From Bacteroidales bacterium (GTDB lineage: Bacteria; Bacteroidota; Bacteroidia; Bacteroidales; F082), in NCBI GenBank assembly GCA_016936355.1, contig JAFGYB010000066.1, positions 62,001-126,000 on the forward strand: a DNA stretch of 64,000 bases. Direction: 5' to 3'. Below, piece after piece: positions 32,718 to 41,777 of this stretch. The translations under genes and the position numbers were made by a program. A model generated the notes under the pieces. The model was given only the letters and a program-made list of their open reading frames with translations, made no database searches and was not told where the DNA came from. The first letter of the stretch is position 1. The number at the start of each line of letters is the position of its first letter.

Positions 32718-33584
32718 GTGACTTCAGCGAAAAAACATAGCACTCCCAAGTTTACTTCACCTTTTGGGAACCTGAAGCCGGCAGATTTTAACAGACTGAG
32801 TCAGTTTATTTACACTGAGTTTGGCATCCATCTTCCGGAGAAAAAACTGTATTTGGTCCAGAACCGGTTGACTAAAAGGCTCCGTGAACTGAATATGGAG
32901 AGTTATACTGAGTATGCCGACTATGTGCTTCAGGGCAACAAAGAAGAAGTACTGAAAATGATTGAGGTGATCTCCACCAACAAAACCGACTTTTTTCGGG
33001 AACAACGTCATTTTGATTTTTTGTCGGAGGTGATTCCTGAAAAGTGGAAGGGAGAAAACCTAAAGCTGTGGAGTGCCGGATGTTCTTCCGGTCAGGAAGT
33101 GTATTCCCTGGCCATGTTGCTGGAGAATTTTCGCGAAAGAAACATCATTGGCGATTATCAGGTGTGTGGTACCGATGTGTCTGCTAGGGTGCTGGAACAG
33201 GCTCAACTGGCTGTGTATCCGTATAAATATGCTGAAGATATCCCTGAACCTTACCGAAAGAAATATCTGTTGAAAAGCAAGGATCAGACCCATTCCAAAA
33301 TCCGAATAGCTCCGAATATCAGAAAGAAAACGTGTTTTACCTGGATGAATCTGGCTACCGGAATGTATAATTTCCCCGAGGATTTTCATATGATTTTTTG
33401 CCGAAATACCCTGATCTATTTTGACCTGACTGTTCAGCAAAAAGTTGTAAACGGATTGCTGGAACATCTGCTGCCCGGTGGATATTTGTTTGTGGGACAT
33501 TCCGAAGCATTGATAAATATGAACATCAAGGGGCTGAAACTGATCAGTCCGTCTGTATACCAGAAAATTGAATACCATGAATGA
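32718..33584 (+). CDS. cheR: Chemotaxis protein methyltransferase CheR
   Basis: A 288-residue SAM-dependent glutamate methyltransferase of receptors. The N-terminal helical domain covers about residues 20-95 (FIYTEFGIHLPEKKLYLVQNR). The SAM site reads LWSAGCSSGQEVYSLAM, with DVSARVLEQA and FHMIFCRNTLIYF further on. A GTG at 32718 is the only credible initiator ahead of the conserved N-terminus. It follows the receptor after 12 bases and overlaps the next gene by 8 bases. A possible docking pentapeptide on the neighbouring receptor fits CheR tethering. Confidence 0.94.
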   Translation: MTSAKKHSTPKFTSPFGNLKPADFNRLSQFIYTEFGIHLPEKKLYLVQNRLTKRLRELNMESYTEYADYVLQGNKEEVLKMIEVISTNKTDFFREQRHFDFLSEVIPEKWKGENLKLWSAGCSSGQEVYSLAMLLENFRERNIIGDYQVCGTDVSARVLEQAQLAVYPYKYAEDIPEPYRKKYLLKSKDQTHSKIRIAPNIRKKTCFTWMNLATGMYNFPEDFHMIFCRNTLIYFDLTVQQKVVNGLLEHLLPGGYLFVGHSEALINMNIKGLKLISPSVYQKIEYHE

Positions 33585-34428
33585 AACAACCAATCAACAA
33601 CTCATCCGGCTTAAAGAAGAGAACAGAAGGCTGGAAAAACAGTTGGAAGAACTAAACAAAAAGCTTCTGGAAGCTGAAGCGTTCAAGAGCCACTTCATTT
33701 CCAATGTTACCAACGAAATCGTTAATCCCTTCGCCTCCATTCTCGGGTTGTCGAAAAGTATGATGACTGCTGAAGAACATCAGAAAGAGGAAGTTTGTCA
33801 CCTGGCGGGTCTTATCTATTCCGAAGCCTCGTTCCTCGATTTTCAGCTGAACAATACTTTTACCGCTGCCAAACTGGAAGCGGGCGAAGTATTTGTTGAG
33901 GTAAGCCCTGTAGAACTAGGGCAATTGATGGAAGAAGTACTGGAAAGTGTGCACCCCGATCAGGAGCGTAAACAGATGAATATCAACTTTGAACTGCTTC
34001 CCGAATCTCCGTTGTATCTTCATACCGACAGGGAGAAGTTAAAGCTGATTCTGATCAATCTGATCAGCAACGGTATCAAATTCTCAGACAACGGGAAGTC
34101 AGTAAGGATTACGCTTAAAGTATCAGAAAAGAATCTTGAAATACAGGTGGCGGATGAGGGTATCGGCATGGATGAGAAGGAAGTTGGGAAAATCTTTGAT
34201 CGTTTTCATCGTGCCGACAAAAGAATTCATTCCCTCAACCCGGGTAATGGGCTGGGCCTGGCTGTTGTAGACGGATTGGTACATGTGCTGGATGGATCTG
34301 TTACGGTGAAAAGCAGTCCCGGTAAGGGCAGCACCTTTATTGTCAGTCTGCCGGAATCGCTCAGTGAATCCGATTTTTTTGATGAAGATGGTTTGTTTGC
34401 AAAAGATGAAGAGCAAGAATTTTTTTAA
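33577..34428 (+). CDS. Soluble histidine-kinase-like protein with Asn replacing the phospho-acceptor His
   Basis: A 283-residue cytoplasmic protein: N-terminal coiled coil (about 5-35), a HisKA-type dimerisation region, and a complete-looking HATPase domain (N box INLISNGIKFSDNG, G1 DEGIGM, F box IFDRFHRADK, G2 GNGLGLAVV). Where kinases read [10 protein letters not shown], this protein reads NVTNEIVNPF, so the phospho-acceptor His is Asn46, codon AAC at 33712-33714. It cannot autophosphorylate there. It has no sensor or receiver domain and ends in an acidic tail. ATG 33577 overlaps cheR by 8 bases, and the stop overlaps the cheD ATG as TAATG, so it is part of the core operon. A regulatory pseudokinase or scaffold is the best guess. 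Confidence 0.85.
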   Translation: MNETTNQQLIRLKEENRRLEKQLEELNKKLLEAEAFKSHFISNVTNEIVNPFASILGLSKSMMTAEEHQKEEVCHLAGLIYSEASFLDFQLNNTFTAAKLEAGEVFVEVSPVELGQLMEEVLESVHPDQERKQMNINFELLPESPLYLHTDREKLKLILINLISNGIKFSDNGKSVRITLKVSEKNLEIQVADEGIGMDEKEVGKIFDRFHRADKRIHSLNPGNGLGLAVVDGLVHVLDGSVTVKSSPGKGSTFIVSLPESLSESDFFDEDGLFAKDEEQEFF

Positions 34429-34907
34429 TGAATCAGGGCGAATACAGTAAATATTACCTCTATCCGGGAAGTTTGTTTGCCGACAGACAGCCTTATTATA
34501 TCACCACCCTTTTGGGTTCGTGTGTATCGGTTTGTTTGTACGACAGGCGACAACACATCGGAGGCATGAATCATTTTTTATTGCCGATGTGGAACGGTAA
34601 GGGACTGGCCTCGCCCAAATATGGAAATATCGCTGTTCAGCAGCTTGTCGAAAGGATGCATCAACTGGGAAGCCGCACGCCCGATTTGATCGCTAAGGTA
34701 TTTGGCGGGGCTTCTGTGCTGGAAAGCCAGAATAATGTGTTTTTTATTGGAGACCGAAACATTCGGATTGTGCAGGAGTTACTCGAAAAGGAAATGCATA
34801 TTAAAATTGTGGCCTCCAGTACGGGAGGCAATCTGGGCAGGAAAATAGTTTTTGATACACTGACTGGCGAGGTAAGACAAAAGTATCTCGGGAATGGAAA
34901 AACCTGA
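34428..34907 (+). CDS. cheD: Chemoreceptor glutamine deamidase CheD
   Basis: A 159-residue CheD. Catalytic Cys32 lies in TLLGSCVSVCLYD and His49 in GGMNHFLLP; KVFGGASVLE and IVASSTGGNLGRKI are the other family motifs. CheD deamidates glutamines on receptors so that they can be methylated. In some organisms it also interacts with CheC, but no cheC is seen here. Its start overlaps the stop of the pseudokinase gene by one base, and cheB follows after 9 bases. Confidence 0.94.
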   Translation: MNQGEYSKYYLYPGSLFADRQPYYITTLLGSCVSVCLYDRRQHIGGMNHFLLPMWNGKGLASPKYGNIAVQQLVERMHQLGSRTPDLIAKVFGGASVLESQNNVFFIGDRNIRIVQELLEKEMHIKIVASSTGGNLGRKIVFDTLTGEVRQKYLGNGKT

Positions 34908-34916
34908 AAAATATTT

Positions 34917-35984
34917 ATGGGGAATAAGAAGTTTAAAGTACTGATTGTGGATGACTCAAGGATTGTGAGCGAGTTGTTGACTGAGCTGGTGGAAAGCGAC
35001 GCTGATCTCACCGTGATGGGAACGGCTGTCGATCCCTATGAAGCAGTCAGGCTGATTCAGAACGAAACTCCGGACGTAATTCTGCTGGATATTGAAATGC
35101 CCAAAATGAACGGAATTACTTTTCTGAAAAAGATCATGAGTCAGCATCCCATTCCGGTGGTCATCTTTTCCGGCGTAGCGGAAGTCCATTCCCAAAATGC
35201 AATGGACGCCCTTCGGTTTGGGGCACTGGATGTTATTCCTAAGCCCAAAAGTGTTGATCCCAGGGCAATAGAGGAAACGCGAACACGAATTCTGTTTTCC
35301 TTAAAAGCAGCGGCTCTTTCCAGGAACCGGTTGCATTTGATCCGCAGTCAAAGACCGGAGCAATATGATGGTTCCCAAAAAGAGCACCCGAAGGTCCGGT
35401 TGACAGAAAAGGAAGTCAATAAGGTGATCGTTATGGGTGCTTCTATTGGAGGAACCCAGGCAATTGAATACATTCTTACACGACTCAAACCTACTGCTCC
35501 ACCGATCCTCATCACGCAACACATGCCCGGAGGTTTTACCCGTTCGTTTGCCGAGCGATTGGAAAGTATCTGTCCGCTTACCGTATCGGAAGCAGAAGAA
35601 AATCAGGTGCTGGAGCAGGGTCATGTGTATATAGCCAACGGATACTATCATTTACAGTTGGCCAGAACCGGTATGCATTATAAAGTCAGATTGACCGATG
35701 ACGAACCGGTAAACCGACACAAACCTTCAGTGGATGTATTGTTTTGGTCGGCTATTAAAAGTGTATCCCCCGAGAAGTTAGTGGCCATCTTGCTCACAGG
35801 TATGGGGGAAGACGGAGCCCGGTCCATGCTCGACCTGAAACACGCTGGTGCCCTGACCATAGCACAGGACGAAAAGTCTTCGGTGGTGTGGGGAATGCCC
35901 GGAAAAGCGGTAAAAATTGGGGCTGCAACACAGGTTCTTTCCCTTTCCGAGATAACCGAGGTCCTTAACAAATTGAAATGTTGA
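34917..35984 (+). CDS. cheB: Chemotaxis methylesterase CheB
   Basis: A 355-residue CheB: N-terminal receiver with Asp58 in ILLDIEMPKMNG, a linker, and a C-terminal methylesterase domain. The catalytic triad is visible as Ser176 in MGASIGGTQAIE, His202 in TQHMPGGFTRSF and Asp299 in LTGMGEDGARSM, matching the E. coli arrangement. It removes receptor methyl groups when phosphorylated, opposing CheR. The length is normal. It is the last of the canonical che genes; the hybrid kinase gene starts 39 bases later. Confidence 0.96.
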   Translation: MGNKKFKVLIVDDSRIVSELLTELVESDADLTVMGTAVDPYEAVRLIQNETPDVILLDIEMPKMNGITFLKKIMSQHPIPVVIFSGVAEVHSQNAMDALRFGALDVIPKPKSVDPRAIEETRTRILFSLKAAALSRNRLHLIRSQRPEQYDGSQKEHPKVRLTEKEVNKVIVMGASIGGTQAIEYILTRLKPTAPPILITQHMPGGFTRSFAERLESICPLTVSEAEENQVLEQGHVYIANGYYHLQLARTGMHYKVRLTDDEPVNRHKPSVDVLFWSAIKSVSPEKLVAILLTGMGEDGARSMLDLKHAGALTIAQDEKSSVVWGMPGKAVKIGAATQVLSLSEITEVLNKLKC

Positions 35985-36023
35985 AAAAAAGAGTACTTTT
36001 AAAAATTAAAATCAAACCATAAG

Positions 36024-37589
36024 ATGACGGTAGAAAAGAAAAAAACCAGGATTCTGGCTGTGGATGATATGCAGGTGAATTTGGATTTGATTTCTCAGGT
36101 ACTGGGTCAATTGGAAGATTATGTTGTGGTTACAGCTTCCGATGGAAAAACAGCCATCAGAAAGGCCCGGTCGAACCATTTTGATCTGATTTTACTGGAC
36201 GTAATGATGCCCGAAATGGATGGTTTTGAGGTGTGTCGCGTTTTGATGAATGATACGATTACACAAGATGTTTCTGTGATTTTCCTTACAGCTTTAAACG
36301 ATCCTCCAAATATACAGAAAGCTTTTCGTGCCGGGGCCGTGGATTATATTTCCAAACCTTTTTCAAAAGAGGAATTAATATCCAGAGTAAGTTTGCATAT
36401 CCGGTTAAAACAAAATATGAATGAGCTCGTACAGGCCAGAAAACAAGCCGAAACAGCTGTAGAAGCGAAAGCTATTTTTCTCGCCAATATGTCTCATGAA
36501 ATCCGAACGCCCATGAATGGAATTATTGGCACGGTGGATATATTGAGACGAACTCCGCTTACAGAAGAGCAGCAGGAATATTTAACAATAATCGAGTCGT
36601 CGGGTGAAAGCCTGCTGACCATTATCAATGATATTCTGGATTATTCAAAGATTGAGGCAGGACGAGTGGAATTGGAACAAATTCACTTTGTTTTATCGGA
36701 TGAACTCAACAGTATGATGCGTATGTTGCAGATCGTTGCTGGTAAGAAGGGGCTCAAGCTGGAAATGGAGCTGCAGGATGACCTTCCAAAGGTCGTAGGC
36801 GACCCTGTGCGTCTCAAACAAATTATAATTAACCTGGTGAACAATGCAATTAAATTTACGGAAGAAGGAAAGATCACTCTGTCAGTGAAACTGCAAAAAC
36901 AGGTTGGATCGGATCACGGAATCTTTATTTTCAGTGTAACCGATACGGGAATTGGTATTTCAAAGGAGGGGCAGAAACGACTGTTTCAATCTTTCTCGCA
37001 GGTGGACAAATCCACAACCCGAAAATACGGAGGTACCGGACTTGGTCTGGCCATCTGTAAAAACCTTTCCGAAATGATGGGCGGAGAGATCGGGGTAGAA
37101 AGCGAAGAAGGAAAGGGAGCCTGTTTCTGGTTTACAGCCCGGCTGGGTATATCAAAAAACAGTGATCAGAAAACCGTTAAGCCCGTTCGCGAAGAACCTC
37201 ATTGTAACCAAGTAAAAAATGTCCTGCTGGTGGAGGATAATGTAATTAACCAGAAAGTAGCTTCTGCTTTTTTAAAGTATTTAGGCCATAATGTAGACAT
37301 TGCAAATAACGGGGCAGAAGCATTTGAAATGGTGAAAAAGCAGGCCTATGATATTGTGTTGATGGATGTGCAGATGCCGGTTATGGATGGAATGGAAGCA
37401 ACCCGTGAGATCAGGCAGTGGGAAGAAAGAGAAGGCAAGTCAGAAAAGCTTGTCATTGTCGCTATGACAGCAAATATCCTTCAAAACGATCGAGATAAAT
37501 ATATCGAAGTTGGTATGAACGATTTTGTGAGTAAACCCTTTAAAGAAGGGGAGTTATTGTCGGTTTTTAAAAAATTTACTAAAGAATAA
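36024..37589 (+). CDS. Hybrid kinase with receivers at both ends (REC-HisKA-HATPase-REC)
   Basis: A 521-residue soluble protein. The N-terminal receiver has Asp59 in [14 protein letters not shown], and a short coiled linker leads to HisKA with His158 in [12 protein letters not shown]. The HATPase has [15 protein letters not shown] and GTGLGLAIC. The C-terminal receiver has Asp448 in [12 protein letters not shown]. All phosphotransfer residues are intact, unlike the kinase-like protein upstream. It has no membrane or ligand domain, so its input is probably phosphate on the N-terminal receiver, which CheA could supply; this is inference. It lies 39 bases after cheB on the same strand and 10 bases before a lone receiver gene. 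Confidence 0.93.
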   Translation: MTVEKKKTRILAVDDMQVNLDLISQVLGQLEDYVVVTASDGKTAIRKARSNHFDLILLDVMMPEMDGFEVCRVLMNDTITQDVSVIFLTALNDPPNIQKAFRAGAVDYISKPFSKEELISRVSLHIRLKQNMNELVQARKQAETAVEAKAIFLANMSHEIRTPMNGIIGTVDILRRTPLTEEQQEYLTIIESSGESLLTIINDILDYSKIEAGRVELEQIHFVLSDELNSMMRMLQIVAGKKGLKLEMELQDDLPKVVGDPVRLKQIIINLVNNAIKFTEEGKITLSVKLQKQVGSDHGIFIFSVTDTGIGISKEGQKRLFQSFSQVDKSTTRKYGGTGLGLAICKNLSEMMGGEIGVESEEGKGACFWFTARLGISKNSDQKTVKPVREEPHCNQVKNVLLVEDNVINQKVASAFLKYLGHNVDIANNGAEAFEMVKKQAYDIVLMDVQMPVMDGMEATREIRQWEEREGKSEKLVIVAMTANILQNDRDKYIEVGMNDFVSKPFKEGELLSVFKKFTKE

Positions 37590-37599
37590 TCCTACAGGA

Positions 37600-37986
37600 A
37601 TGGAAAAATTAGACAAATTCGATTTTAATGACAAAACGATCTTAGTGGTGGAAGATACAGAAACCAGTATTCGTTTTTTCGATGCTGCATTGAAAAGAAC
37701 CAATGCAAAAACTTTGTTCGCAGAAGATGGTGACGAAGCCATTAAATTGTTTGATGAAAATGAGATCGATCTGGTTTTGCTGGACCTGAACCTTTTCACA
37801 ACCAGTGGTTTTGATGTGTTGCGACACATTCGCTCCAAAGACAATAGTACCCCTGTAATTGTTCAAACAGCATACATTTTGTCGGGTGAAGAACAGATCA
37901 GCCGTGAAATGGGAGCCAATGATTTTATGGCGAAACCCATCAAGTTAAACAGCTTGCTTCAGTCGCTGAACAAGTTTTTACAATGA
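37600..37986 (+). CDS. Single-domain response regulator, last gene of the che cluster
   Basis: A 128-residue receiver domain with LVVEDTE (acidic site), phospho-acceptor Asp62 in VLLDLNLFTTSG, Thr in VQTAYIL and Lys in FMAKPIK. It carries no output domain. Ten bases separate it from the hybrid kinase gene, its most likely phosphate donor. It differs from the CheY at 28173, so the cluster encodes two stand-alone receivers. A strong terminator follows within 85 bases. Confidence 0.9.
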   Translation: MEKLDKFDFNDKTILVVEDTETSIRFFDAALKRTNAKTLFAEDGDEAIKLFDENEIDLVLLDLNLFTTSGFDVLRHIRSKDNSTPVIVQTAYILSGEEQISREMGANDFMAKPIKLNSLLQSLNKFLQ

Positions 37987-38068
37987 AAAGCAAAAATGTT
38001 ATCTCAGCCCGTCTGTGTGTTGAGAACCAGGTTGTTACCGCGGTGGGAATCTTAGAAAAAAGTCACTA

Positions 38069-38110
38069 AAAATAAACGCTTTGAAGAGACTTCTTCAAAG
38101 CGTTTATTTT
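38069..38110. terminator. Strong bidirectional terminator closing the che cluster
   Basis: A 19-bp perfect stem (38069-38087 with 38092-38110) and a 4-nt loop, with A-rich and T-rich ends. It separates the plus-strand che cluster from the minus-strand tRNA-Pro gene and can stop transcription from both sides. Confidence 0.92.
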
Positions 38111-38111
38111 G

Positions 38112-38185
38112 TCGGAGTGGCAGGACTCGAACCTGCGACCACTTGCACCCCATGCAAGCATGCTAGCCAACTGCACCACACCCCG
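38112..38185 (-). tRNA. tRNA-Pro (GGG anticodon)
   Basis: A 74-base cloverleaf on the minus strand. The acceptor stem CGGGGTG pairs with CACTCCG (one G-T pair), the D arm is GTGC/GCAT, the anticodon stem CTTGC/GCAAG holds the 7-base loop ATGGGGT with anticodon GGG, and the T arm GCAGG/CCTGC encloses TTCGAGT. The discriminator base is A. The 3' CCA is not encoded and must be added after transcription. Confidence 0.96.
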
Positions 38186-38225
38186 AATTGAAAGAACCTG
38201 TTTCAGATATTTCTGAAAGAGGCTG

Positions 38226-38233
38226 CAAAATTA
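38226..38233 (-). promoter_or_regulatory. Candidate -7 promoter element for tRNA-Pro
   Basis: On the minus strand it reads TAATTTTG, an exact TAnnTTTG match 41 bases before the tRNA 5' end. A small hairpin (TTTCAGA/TCTGAAA at 38201-38218) lies between it and the tRNA and may be part of the precursor leader. Confidence 0.45.
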
Positions 38234-38241
38234 ATAAAAAT

Positions 38242-39108
38242 TTATTTTGCTGGACTTTTTGTGTCTGAATCTTTTTTGAGAAAATTTTCGCCTTTCTGCC
38301 TGGCCGCCCAGATCAGAACTCCAATGCCCAGAATAATCAAAGGAATACTCAGAATTTGCCCCATATCAAACCACAGATGCTTTTCCCAGGCTTCCTGCGG
38401 TTCTTTCAGGAATTCAATCAGGAAACGGGCCAGGAAGATCAACAACATAAAATAACCGAATAACTTTCCCGGTTTTAAACTGGTTTTGTGTGTTTGATAG
38501 TAGCGATAGAGAAATACGAAAATAAGCAGGTAGGAAAGGCCTTCGTATATCTGTGTTGGATGATGGGGGCCGACAGCCAGTGCAGGAATATCAGAACGAA
38601 CAAAGATAAAACCCCAGGGCATGTGCGTGGGATAACCAAAAATTTCCGAATTCATCAGGTTCCCCATACGAATGAAAAATCCTGCCAGCGGAACCACAAT
38701 GGCAATACGATCCAGAACCCATATATAGGTTTTTTTATGCTTACGTGCAAACAGATACAATCCCAGCAAGATTCCAATAGCTGCCCCGTGACTGGCGAGT
38801 CCGCCGTGCCAGATTTCCAGAATCTGTAACGGATGGGTAAAATAGTAATGCGGTTCATAAAACAACACATGACCCAGTCGGGCACCGAGAATGGTGAAAA
38901 TAAACATGTAGGTAAACAAGTCATCTGTCAGTTTTTGATCGATGCCTTCTTTTTTAAAAATCTTCTGAAGGATCAGATAACCCAGCACAAAGCCAGTGGC
39001 AAACAGTACGCCGTACCACCGCAAGGTAAATCCACCAATCACAGGCACACTGTCGGGTACAGAAAAAATGTCAGGACTTACATTCCAAACAATATAATTT
39101 AAGAGCAT
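38242..39108 (-). CDS. lgt: Prolipoprotein diacylglyceryl transferase
   Basis: A 288-residue inner-membrane enzyme that moves diacylglycerol from phosphatidylglycerol to the lipobox Cys of prolipoproteins, the first step of lipoprotein maturation. Signatures are GARLGHVLFYEP, WHGGLASHGAAIGI and IRMGNLMNSEIFG, the last being the Lgt motif with the catalytic Arg. About seven membrane segments are visible. The substrates include the lipoproteins encoded at 17521, 23539 and 45926. It is 17 bases downstream of menA on the same strand. Confidence 0.95.
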   Translation of the reverse strand: MLLNYIVWNVSPDIFSVPDSVPVIGGFTLRWYGVLFATGFVLGYLILQKIFKKEGIDQKLTDDLFTYMFIFTILGARLGHVLFYEPHYYFTHPLQILEIWHGGLASHGAAIGILLGLYLFARKHKKTYIWVLDRIAIVVPLAGFFIRMGNLMNSEIFGYPTHMPWGFIFVRSDIPALAVGPHHPTQIYEGLSYLLIFVFLYRYYQTHKTSLKPGKLFGYFMLLIFLARFLIEFLKEPQEAWEKHLWFDMGQILSIPLIILGIGVLIWAARQKGENFLKKDSDTKSPAK

Positions 39109-39125
39109 TTTGTCTACGATTTATG

Positions 39126-40058
39126 TTATAACAATAATCCCACACCAAAGAGTAGGGAAAACAACAGGCTGGAAAGGGCCAGTTTTTTCAGGAACGGATC
39201 CAGGTTGTTCTTCTCCTTCATTTTGAAAATATGAACCAAGTCGAGGATAAACAGGGGGGAAGAAAGCCAGAACAAGTAATTAATGAATTGGGACTTATGC
39301 ATCGCAACGAAAATAGTAGCCGTGGCAAAGGCTCCGACAATCATCAGCAGATGATACACCCGGGCAGTGTTGTAGCCCATCATCCCGGCAACGGTCCGTT
39401 TTCCTGAATTATGGTCGTTGTCCATGTCGCGCATGTTGTTCAGGTTCAGTACTCCCGTGCTCAGGAGCCCTAATGAAGCTGCCGGAAGTAGGACATCCCA
39501 ATGCCATTCCAGGGTGTTTAGATACCAGGTGCCGGCCACGCCCAACAGGCCAAAGAATAAAAAGACAAACATATCGCCCATTCCCTTGTATCCATAAGCT
39601 TTAGATCCAATGGTGTAACGAATGGCTGCTGCAATGGCAGCTAGGCCCAGCAGCATAAATATGAACACTTCAATCAGTCGGTCACCCAAAGCCAGATAGA
39701 GCAATACAAGTCCCGATAAAAAAGACAAAATCGTGAAAATAATGATGCCGTTTTTCATTTGTTGCGGACTGATGCGTCCGCTTTGAACCGTCCGCTGCGG
39801 ACCGGTTCGGTGTTCATTATCGGTTCCCTTAATGGCATCACCGTAATCGTTGGCCAGGTTAGATAAAACCTGCAAAAAAATAGTCGTGATGACTGCAAAA
39901 ATCAGTGTCGACCATTGGTATTTCCCCTCATCAAAAGCCAGAAACCCGCCGGTAATGATACTGGCCAGAGCCAAAGGCAGAGTACGCAACCTGAATGCTT
40001 CGATCCAGGCTCCTGCATTAGATTTTCCCGTTTGTTGAAGGGTAGTTTTTTTCGCCAC
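39126..40058 (-). CDS. menA: 1,4-dihydroxy-2-naphthoate polyprenyltransferase
   Basis: A 310-residue UbiA-family membrane enzyme that attaches the polyprenyl chain to 1,4-dihydroxy-2-naphthoate to give demethylmenaquinone. The first Asp-rich motif reads NLANDYGDAIKGTDNEHRTG and the second DMDNDHNSGKRT; both bind Mg-prenyl diphosphate. Eight to nine hydrophobic helices are visible. Translation starts at GTG 40058 (MAKKTTLQQ), 3 bases after the menB stop, which fits an operon menB-menA-lgt. Confidence 0.94.
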   Translation of the reverse strand: MAKKTTLQQTGKSNAGAWIEAFRLRTLPLALASIITGGFLAFDEGKYQWSTLIFAVITTIFLQVLSNLANDYGDAIKGTDNEHRTGPQRTVQSGRISPQQMKNGIIIFTILSFLSGLVLLYLALGDRLIEVFIFMLLGLAAIAAAIRYTIGSKAYGYKGMGDMFVFLFFGLLGVAGTWYLNTLEWHWDVLLPAASLGLLSTGVLNLNNMRDMDNDHNSGKRTVAGMMGYNTARVYHLLMIVGAFATATIFVAMHKSQFINYLFWLSSPLFILDLVHIFKMKEKNNLDPFLKKLALSSLLFSLLFGVGLLL

Positions 40059-40061
40059 TGT

Positions 40062-40883
40062 TTACGGGAATTTGGGATACTTGTGAAAATCGGGATCGCG
40101 TTTTTCTAGGAATGCATTTTTGCCTTCCTGAGCTTCGTCGGTCATGTAGTACAGCAGCGTTGCATTTCCGGCAAACTCCTGAATGCCCACTTGTCCGTCC
40201 AGCTCGGCGTTCATGCCCAGTTTGATCATGCGCAGCGCCATAGGGCTACGTTTGTGCATGGTGAGACACCATTCTACTGTTTCGTCTTCTAATTGATCTA
40301 AGGGGACAACTGTATTGACCAAGCCCATTTCCAATGCTTCCTGAGCCGTATATTGTTTGTTCAAAAACCAGATTTCACGGGCTTTTTTCTGGCCCACAAT
40401 GGCCGCCAGGTAGGATGAGCCTAAACCGGCATCGAAACTACCTACTTTGGGACCGGTTTGGCCGAAACGGGCATTGTCTGAAGCAATGGTCAGGTCGCAA
40501 ACCACATGCAGCACATGTCCCCCGCCAATGGCATAACCGTTGACCATGGCAATAACCGGTTTGGGAATGGAACGGATTTTCCGTTGTACATCCAGTACAT
40601 TCAATCTCGGTACACCGTCTTTTCCGATGTATCCGCCTTTTCCCTTTACATTCTGGTCACCGCCGGCACAGAAGGCTTTATCGCCTTCCCCGGTAAAAAT
40701 CACCGAATAAATGTCCATGTCTTCACGGCAGATATCCATCGCTACCGCCATTTCGGTAGTAGTGGTGGGCGTGAAAGCGTTGTAATAGCGGGGACGGTTG
40801 ATGGTGATCTTGGCAATGTGGTTCCATTTTTCGAATTTAATTTCTTCAAACTCTCTGATGGTTTCCCAGTTTCTTTTGCTCAT
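40062..40883 (-). CDS. menB: 1,4-dihydroxy-2-naphthoyl-CoA synthase
   Basis: A 273-residue crotonase-fold enzyme that closes the second ring of menaquinone from o-succinylbenzoyl-CoA. Family motifs are [46 protein letters not shown] (oxyanion hole) and [17 protein letters not shown]. The ATG at 40883 ([15 protein letters not shown]) is the usual MenB start; a 15-codon extension is less likely. A -7-like TACCTTCG (one mismatch) is at 40906-40913 on the minus strand. Confidence 0.96.
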   Translation of the reverse strand: MSKRNWETIREFEEIKFEKWNHIAKITINRPRYYNAFTPTTTTEMAVAMDICREDMDIYSVIFTGEGDKAFCAGGDQNVKGKGGYIGKDGVPRLNVLDVQRKIRSIPKPVIAMVNGYAIGGGHVLHVVCDLTIASDNARFGQTGPKVGSFDAGLGSSYLAAIVGQKKAREIWFLNKQYTAQEALEMGLVNTVVPLDQLEDETVEWCLTMHKRSPMALRMIKLGMNAELDGQVGIQEFAGNATLLYYMTDEAQEGKNAFLEKRDPDFHKYPKFP

Positions 40884-41067
40884 GATTGATACTTTTTTGC
40901 GCCAGCGAAGGTAATACTTTTTACGCATTGACAGATTTCTATATGTTTATAAAAATGGTTAAAAAGCCAGTTCGTTGATGCTTAAATGTTGTGTTGAATG
41001 GGGTTTCTGAAACCGTTATTTTCCCAGGAAGATTCTGAAGAATTTTTTAGTTTCGCAAAAAGAATCA

Positions 41068-41760
41068 ATGGAATTCAACACATCACTGATCCCCGGGAGG
41101 CTGATCAAAAGATACAAACGCTTTTTGGCCGATGTCCGGCTGGAGGACGACAGTATTGTCACAGCCCACTGCACCAATTCGGGAACCATGAAAACCTGCC
41201 TCGAAGAAAACGCCCCTGTTTATCTGACTCCGGTGAATGATCCTAAGCGAAAAACAAAATTTACCTGGGAGATGATTTTTATCAACGGAGACTGGATCGG
41301 CATCAATACTTCCATTCCCAATATTCTGGCTTTTGAAGCCGTTCGTGATGGAACGATCGAAAAACTGAAAGGCTACAACAGAGTGGAAAGGGAAGTGCAA
41401 TTTCAGGACAGCCGTTTTGATGTGTATGCTGAAAATGATACAGAGCGTTGTTTTATTGAGGTGAAAAATGTGACCATGAAAGAAGGTACATTTGCCTTGT
41501 TCCCCGATGCGGTCACTACCCGGGGAAGAAAACACCTGGAGACCCTTATCCGGGCAAAGGAAACTGGTTTCCGTTCCGTGATGCTGTATGTGATCCAGCG
41601 CATGGATGTGGAAAAGTTTGGCCCTGCCAGGGCGATTGATCCGGAATATGCAGATGTACTGGAAAAGGCTTACTCTGCAGGAGTAGAGATTATTCCTGTG
41701 CAGGCAAAAGTAACTCCCGAAAAGATCGAAATTGTGAAGGAATTGCCCTTTGAATTGTAA
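41068..41760 (+). CDS. sfsA: SfsA family protein (putative nuclease)
   Basis: A 230-residue SfsA with an N-terminal OB-like part and a PD-(D/E)XK-like C-terminal part. Conserved stretches are RLIKRYKRFLADV, CTNSGTMKTCLEENAPVYL, RCFIEVKNVTMKEG (Glu-Val-Lys of the nuclease core) and FPDAVTTRGRKHLETL. SfsA was first linked to maltose regulation in E. coli, but the fold suggests nucleic acid cleavage; the cellular role is unsettled. The length is normal. A -7-like TAGTTTCG (one mismatch) is at 41048-41055. Confidence 0.93.
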   Translation: MEFNTSLIPGRLIKRYKRFLADVRLEDDSIVTAHCTNSGTMKTCLEENAPVYLTPVNDPKRKTKFTWEMIFINGDWIGINTSIPNILAFEAVRDGTIEKLKGYNRVEREVQFQDSRFDVYAENDTERCFIEVKNVTMKEGTFALFPDAVTTRGRKHLETLIRAKETGFRSVMLYVIQRMDVEKFGPARAIDPEYADVLEKAYSAGVEIIPVQAKVTPEKIEIVKELPFEL

Positions 41761-41777
41761 AAAATAAAAACTGAAGG

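Noticed and set aside
38186-38241. A second tRNA or a small RNA beside tRNA-Pro
   Set aside because: The region has a 7-bp hairpin and AT-rich inverted repeats but no cloverleaf; it is better explained as promoter and leader of tRNA-Pro.
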